A program made the position numbers and the translations under genes. Under the pieces are notes generated by a model, which saw only the letters and a program-made list of their open reading frames with translations, had not been told where the DNA came from and did no database searches. DNA of 52,149 bases, taken from contig NZ_CAUJAN010000005.1 in NCBI RefSeq assembly GCF_963082495.1, positions 107,501-159,649 of the forward strand, written 5' to 3'. Shown one piece after another: positions 50,499 to 52,149 of the stretch. Positions within the stretch are counted from its first letter, which is position 1; each line of letters starts with the position of its first letter. This DNA is from Methanobrevibacter sp. V74. Lineage in GTDB: Archaea > Methanobacteriota > Methanobacteria > Methanobacteriales > Methanobacteriaceae.

Positions 50499-51173
50499 TT
50501 ACTTCCATCGTTTTTCCTTACGTATAGAAATAAAATCCATAATAAAAATAGCTATAAATGATATAATAACAATGAATATTACGTAATTAAAAGCATCTCC
50601 CATATTACCTGCAGCTACTTCAGAATAAACTGCCATAGGTAGAGTTCTAGTTTGTCCAGCAATATTACCTGCAAGCATAGCTGTAGCACCGAATTCACCT
50701 AAACCCCTAGCATAAGAAAGAATTCCACCACTAATAATTCCAGGAAATGCATTTGCAAATAAAATTTTCCAGAAAATTTTCCACTCCGACATGCCTAATG
50801 TACGGCCAGCATCTAATAAGTTGGAATCCACCTGTTCAAATGCGCCACGAGCAGAACGATACATTAAAGGAAAAGACATGACTACTGCGGCAATAACAGT
50901 TGCAGGCCATGAAAAAGCTATTTTGACAGCGAAAAAATCTATAAAAAACATGCCTATAGGTCCCCTAACCCCAAAAATATACAATAAAAAGAACCCTACT
51001 ACAGTAGGAGGCAACACGATTGGAAGTGTGAAAATACCATCAAGTACAATTTTTATTGTGTCATTTTTAATTTTAACAATGCCCCAAGCAACAATCAAAC
51101 CTATGAAAAAGGTTATCAAAATTGATAAACTTGCGGTTTTCATTGAAATAAAGATAGGGGACCAATCAGTCAT
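50499..51173 (-). CDS. modB: Molybdate/tungstate ABC transporter permease
   Basis: A 224-residue permease with five to six membrane segments and the permease loop ARTLGMSEWKIFWKILFANA followed by FPGIISGGILSYARGLGEFG near residue 125-170, diagnostic of the ModB/CysT family. IVLPPTVVGFFLLYIFGVRG is also typical. It forms the channel with modC and receives oxyanion from modA. Spacing is 55 bases to modC and 58 bases from modA, consistent with one operon. Gene and length look normal. Confidence 0.9.
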   Translation of the reverse strand: MTDWSPIFISMKTASLSILITFFIGLIVAWGIVKIKNDTIKIVLDGIFTLPIVLPPTVVGFFLLYIFGVRGPIGMFFIDFFAVKIAFSWPATVIAAVVMSFPLMYRSARGAFEQVDSNLLDAGRTLGMSEWKIFWKILFANAFPGIISGGILSYARGLGEFGATAMLAGNIAGQTRTLPMAVYSEVAAGNMGDAFNYVIFIVIISFIAIFIMDFISIRKEKRWK

Positions 51174-51231
51174 GCCATTATCACCTTTAATATTCTTAAT
51201 TATTCAAAAAAAGAATAATCAATGTTTGAGT

Positions 51232-52050
51232 TTATTCATGAATTGTGAATCCATATTTAACAAATACATCTTTAGCTTCTTTAGTTTGTAAGAACTCGAC
51301 AAATTTGTTTGCGGCATCTGCATTTTTTGAATCTTTAAGTACTGCTACAGGATAAATAACAGAAGTGTTTAAAGAATTTTCAGGAGCTTCACAAACTACT
51401 TCAACATCATCAGTGGATTTGGCATCAGTAGAATATACGATACCGCATTCTGCAGATCCTTGGGCTACCTGATTTAACACAGCAGTTACATCAGTGCCTA
51501 AAGATAATTTAGATTCAACATTATCCCATAGTCCAAGGTTGGTTAATGCCTCTTTAGCATATTGTCCCGCAGGTACTGATTCAGGATCGCCAATAGCAAT
51601 AGTGCCATTAATATCTTTTAAATCATCAAATGAGGAAATATTAGCATTTGAGTCTTTAGGTACAATTAAAACAACTTTATTTTCTAAAAATTGAACATTA
51701 GTATCATTATCAATTAATCCTTCATCAACTAAAGCATCCATCTGTTTATTAGCAGCAGACATGAATACATCTGCTTCTAAACCATTTTCAATTTGAGATT
51801 GCAAATCCCCACTTGAAGCATAAGTTGGAGTGATTTTTACACCAGGATATTTCTCTTCAAACATAGGAATTAAATCTTTATCATATGCATTTTTTAAACT
51901 AGCAGCTGCAGCCAAATTAACTTCCTGTCCATTTAGTTCAGTGCTAGCCGCATCACTACTTCCAAACCAGCCCGCAGCATAGGCACCTACACCAATGACT
52001 ACCACCAAAGCTATAATAACAATAATTAACCATTTATTCATAGATTTCAT
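51232..52050 (-). CDS. modA: Molybdate/tungstate-binding lipoprotein-like protein ModA
   Basis: A 272-residue extracytoplasmic binding protein. Residues 1-30 are an anchor/signal (KWLIIVIIALVVVIGVGAYA) without an obvious lipobox cysteine, so it is probably held by the N-terminal helix. The mature part reads VNLAAAASLKNAYDKDLIPM, ITPTYASSGDLQSQIENGLE, ADVFMSAANKQMDALVDEGL, AIGDPESVPAGQYAKEALTN, SAECGIVYSTDA and VIYPVAVLKDSKNADAANKF, the full ModA pattern of oxyanion-binding loops. GAGGAGAA stands seven bases before the ATG. As first gene it sets the start of the modABC operon. Confidence 0.92.
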   Translation of the reverse strand: MKSMNKWLIIVIIALVVVIGVGAYAAGWFGSSDAASTELNGQEVNLAAAASLKNAYDKDLIPMFEEKYPGVKITPTYASSGDLQSQIENGLEADVFMSAANKQMDALVDEGLIDNDTNVQFLENKVVLIVPKDSNANISSFDDLKDINGTIAIGDPESVPAGQYAKEALTNLGLWDNVESKLSLGTDVTAVLNQVAQGSAECGIVYSTDAKSTDDVEVVCEAPENSLNTSVIYPVAVLKDSKNADAANKFVEFLQTKEAKDVFVKYGFTIHE

Positions 52051-52126
52051 GTTATTCTCCTCTTCAAATAATTTATACTCTCAGTATCAAATACATAATC
52101 AAAGATTAATGAAAAGACAGTGAAAA

Positions 52127-52144
52127 ATGAATAATTTTATTCAT
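52127..52144. promoter_or_regulatory. Palindrome upstream of modA, candidate oxyanion-regulator site
   Basis: ATGAATAA, two bases, TTATTCAT forms an 18-base inverted repeat about 80 bases upstream of the modA ATG. Molybdate/tungstate operons are commonly controlled by ModE-type regulators binding palindromes near the promoter. It is AT-only, which weakens the case. Confidence 0.35.
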
Positions 52145-52149
52145 CCATA

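Noticed and set aside
1-52149. tRNA, rRNA genes or a replication origin
   Set aside because: No stretch with tRNA-like arms or rRNA-like G+C content was seen, and no origin-type repeats near a Cdc6/Orc1 gene were found.

Overview
The window reads as a piece of the chromosome of a methanogenic archaeon of the order Methanobacteriales, most likely a Methanobrevibacter-type species. It is strongly AT-rich and carries archaeal housekeeping genes (proteasome-activating nucleotidase PAN, alpha-NAC-like chaperone, aMBF1, archaeal tRNA G10 methyltransferase, NikR). It also has a pseudomurein-type Mur ligase / MraY / ATP-grasp cluster, an adhesin-like beta-helix protein and transposases related to those known from Methanobrevibacter. 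Ribosome binding sites are mostly GGTGAT or GAGG, and several genes appear leaderless.

Layout. 1-13.3 kb is compact core genome: trm-G10, a geranylgeranyl-reductase-family flavoprotein, a PH-domain membrane protein, a very clear C/D box guide sRNA just downstream of PAN, then aMBF1. A minus-strand run follows: NikR, a methyltransferase, the hydrogenase maturation protease HycI, a CarB-like ATP-grasp ligase, an MraY-like transferase, a Mur ligase with a duplicated N-terminal domain, and two membrane-anchored proteins of unknown function. I read the ATP-grasp / MraY / Mur ligase part as pseudomurein peptide synthesis. 13.4-21.7 kb holds small uncharacterised genes, a LOG-family protein, an acyl-CoA synthetase coupled to an isopropylmalate/homoisocitrate dehydrogenase, a HEAT-repeat protein, and a TetR / ECF-S / isoprenylcysteine-methyltransferase-like set. 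A decayed 1-kb insertion sequence with intact ends sits at 21.7-22.7 kb.

22.8-37.1 kb contains argB and argJ, an iron-sulfur protein, several small unknowns, a tarI-tarJ pair (CDP-ribitol synthesis, teichoic-acid style, unusual for an archaeon) next to two tandem methyltransferase paralogues, a 34-residue very basic peptide with a strong ribosome binding site, and a NAC-led gene string. That string encodes a metallophosphoesterase, a PIN/NYN-like nuclease and a membrane-anchored protein resembling a class III nucleotide cyclase. It is the best candidate here for an undescribed system.

37.1-48.8 kb is an accessory island made of damaged parts: an IS4-type element broken by one frameshift, an ISM1-like transposase remnant, an adhesin-like gene with at least two reading-frame lesions, an AddA/UvrD-like helicase-nuclease pseudogene with many frameshifts, an IS630-type element, a solitary IS4 end, a possible 166-bp MITE, and a frameshifted ferredoxin-type aldo/keto reductase. 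The last 3 kb carries an intact modABC-type molybdate/tungstate transporter. Many island lesions are single-base changes, several of them in short homopolymers, so sequencing error has to be excluded before all are called pseudogenes; core-gene frames are intact.
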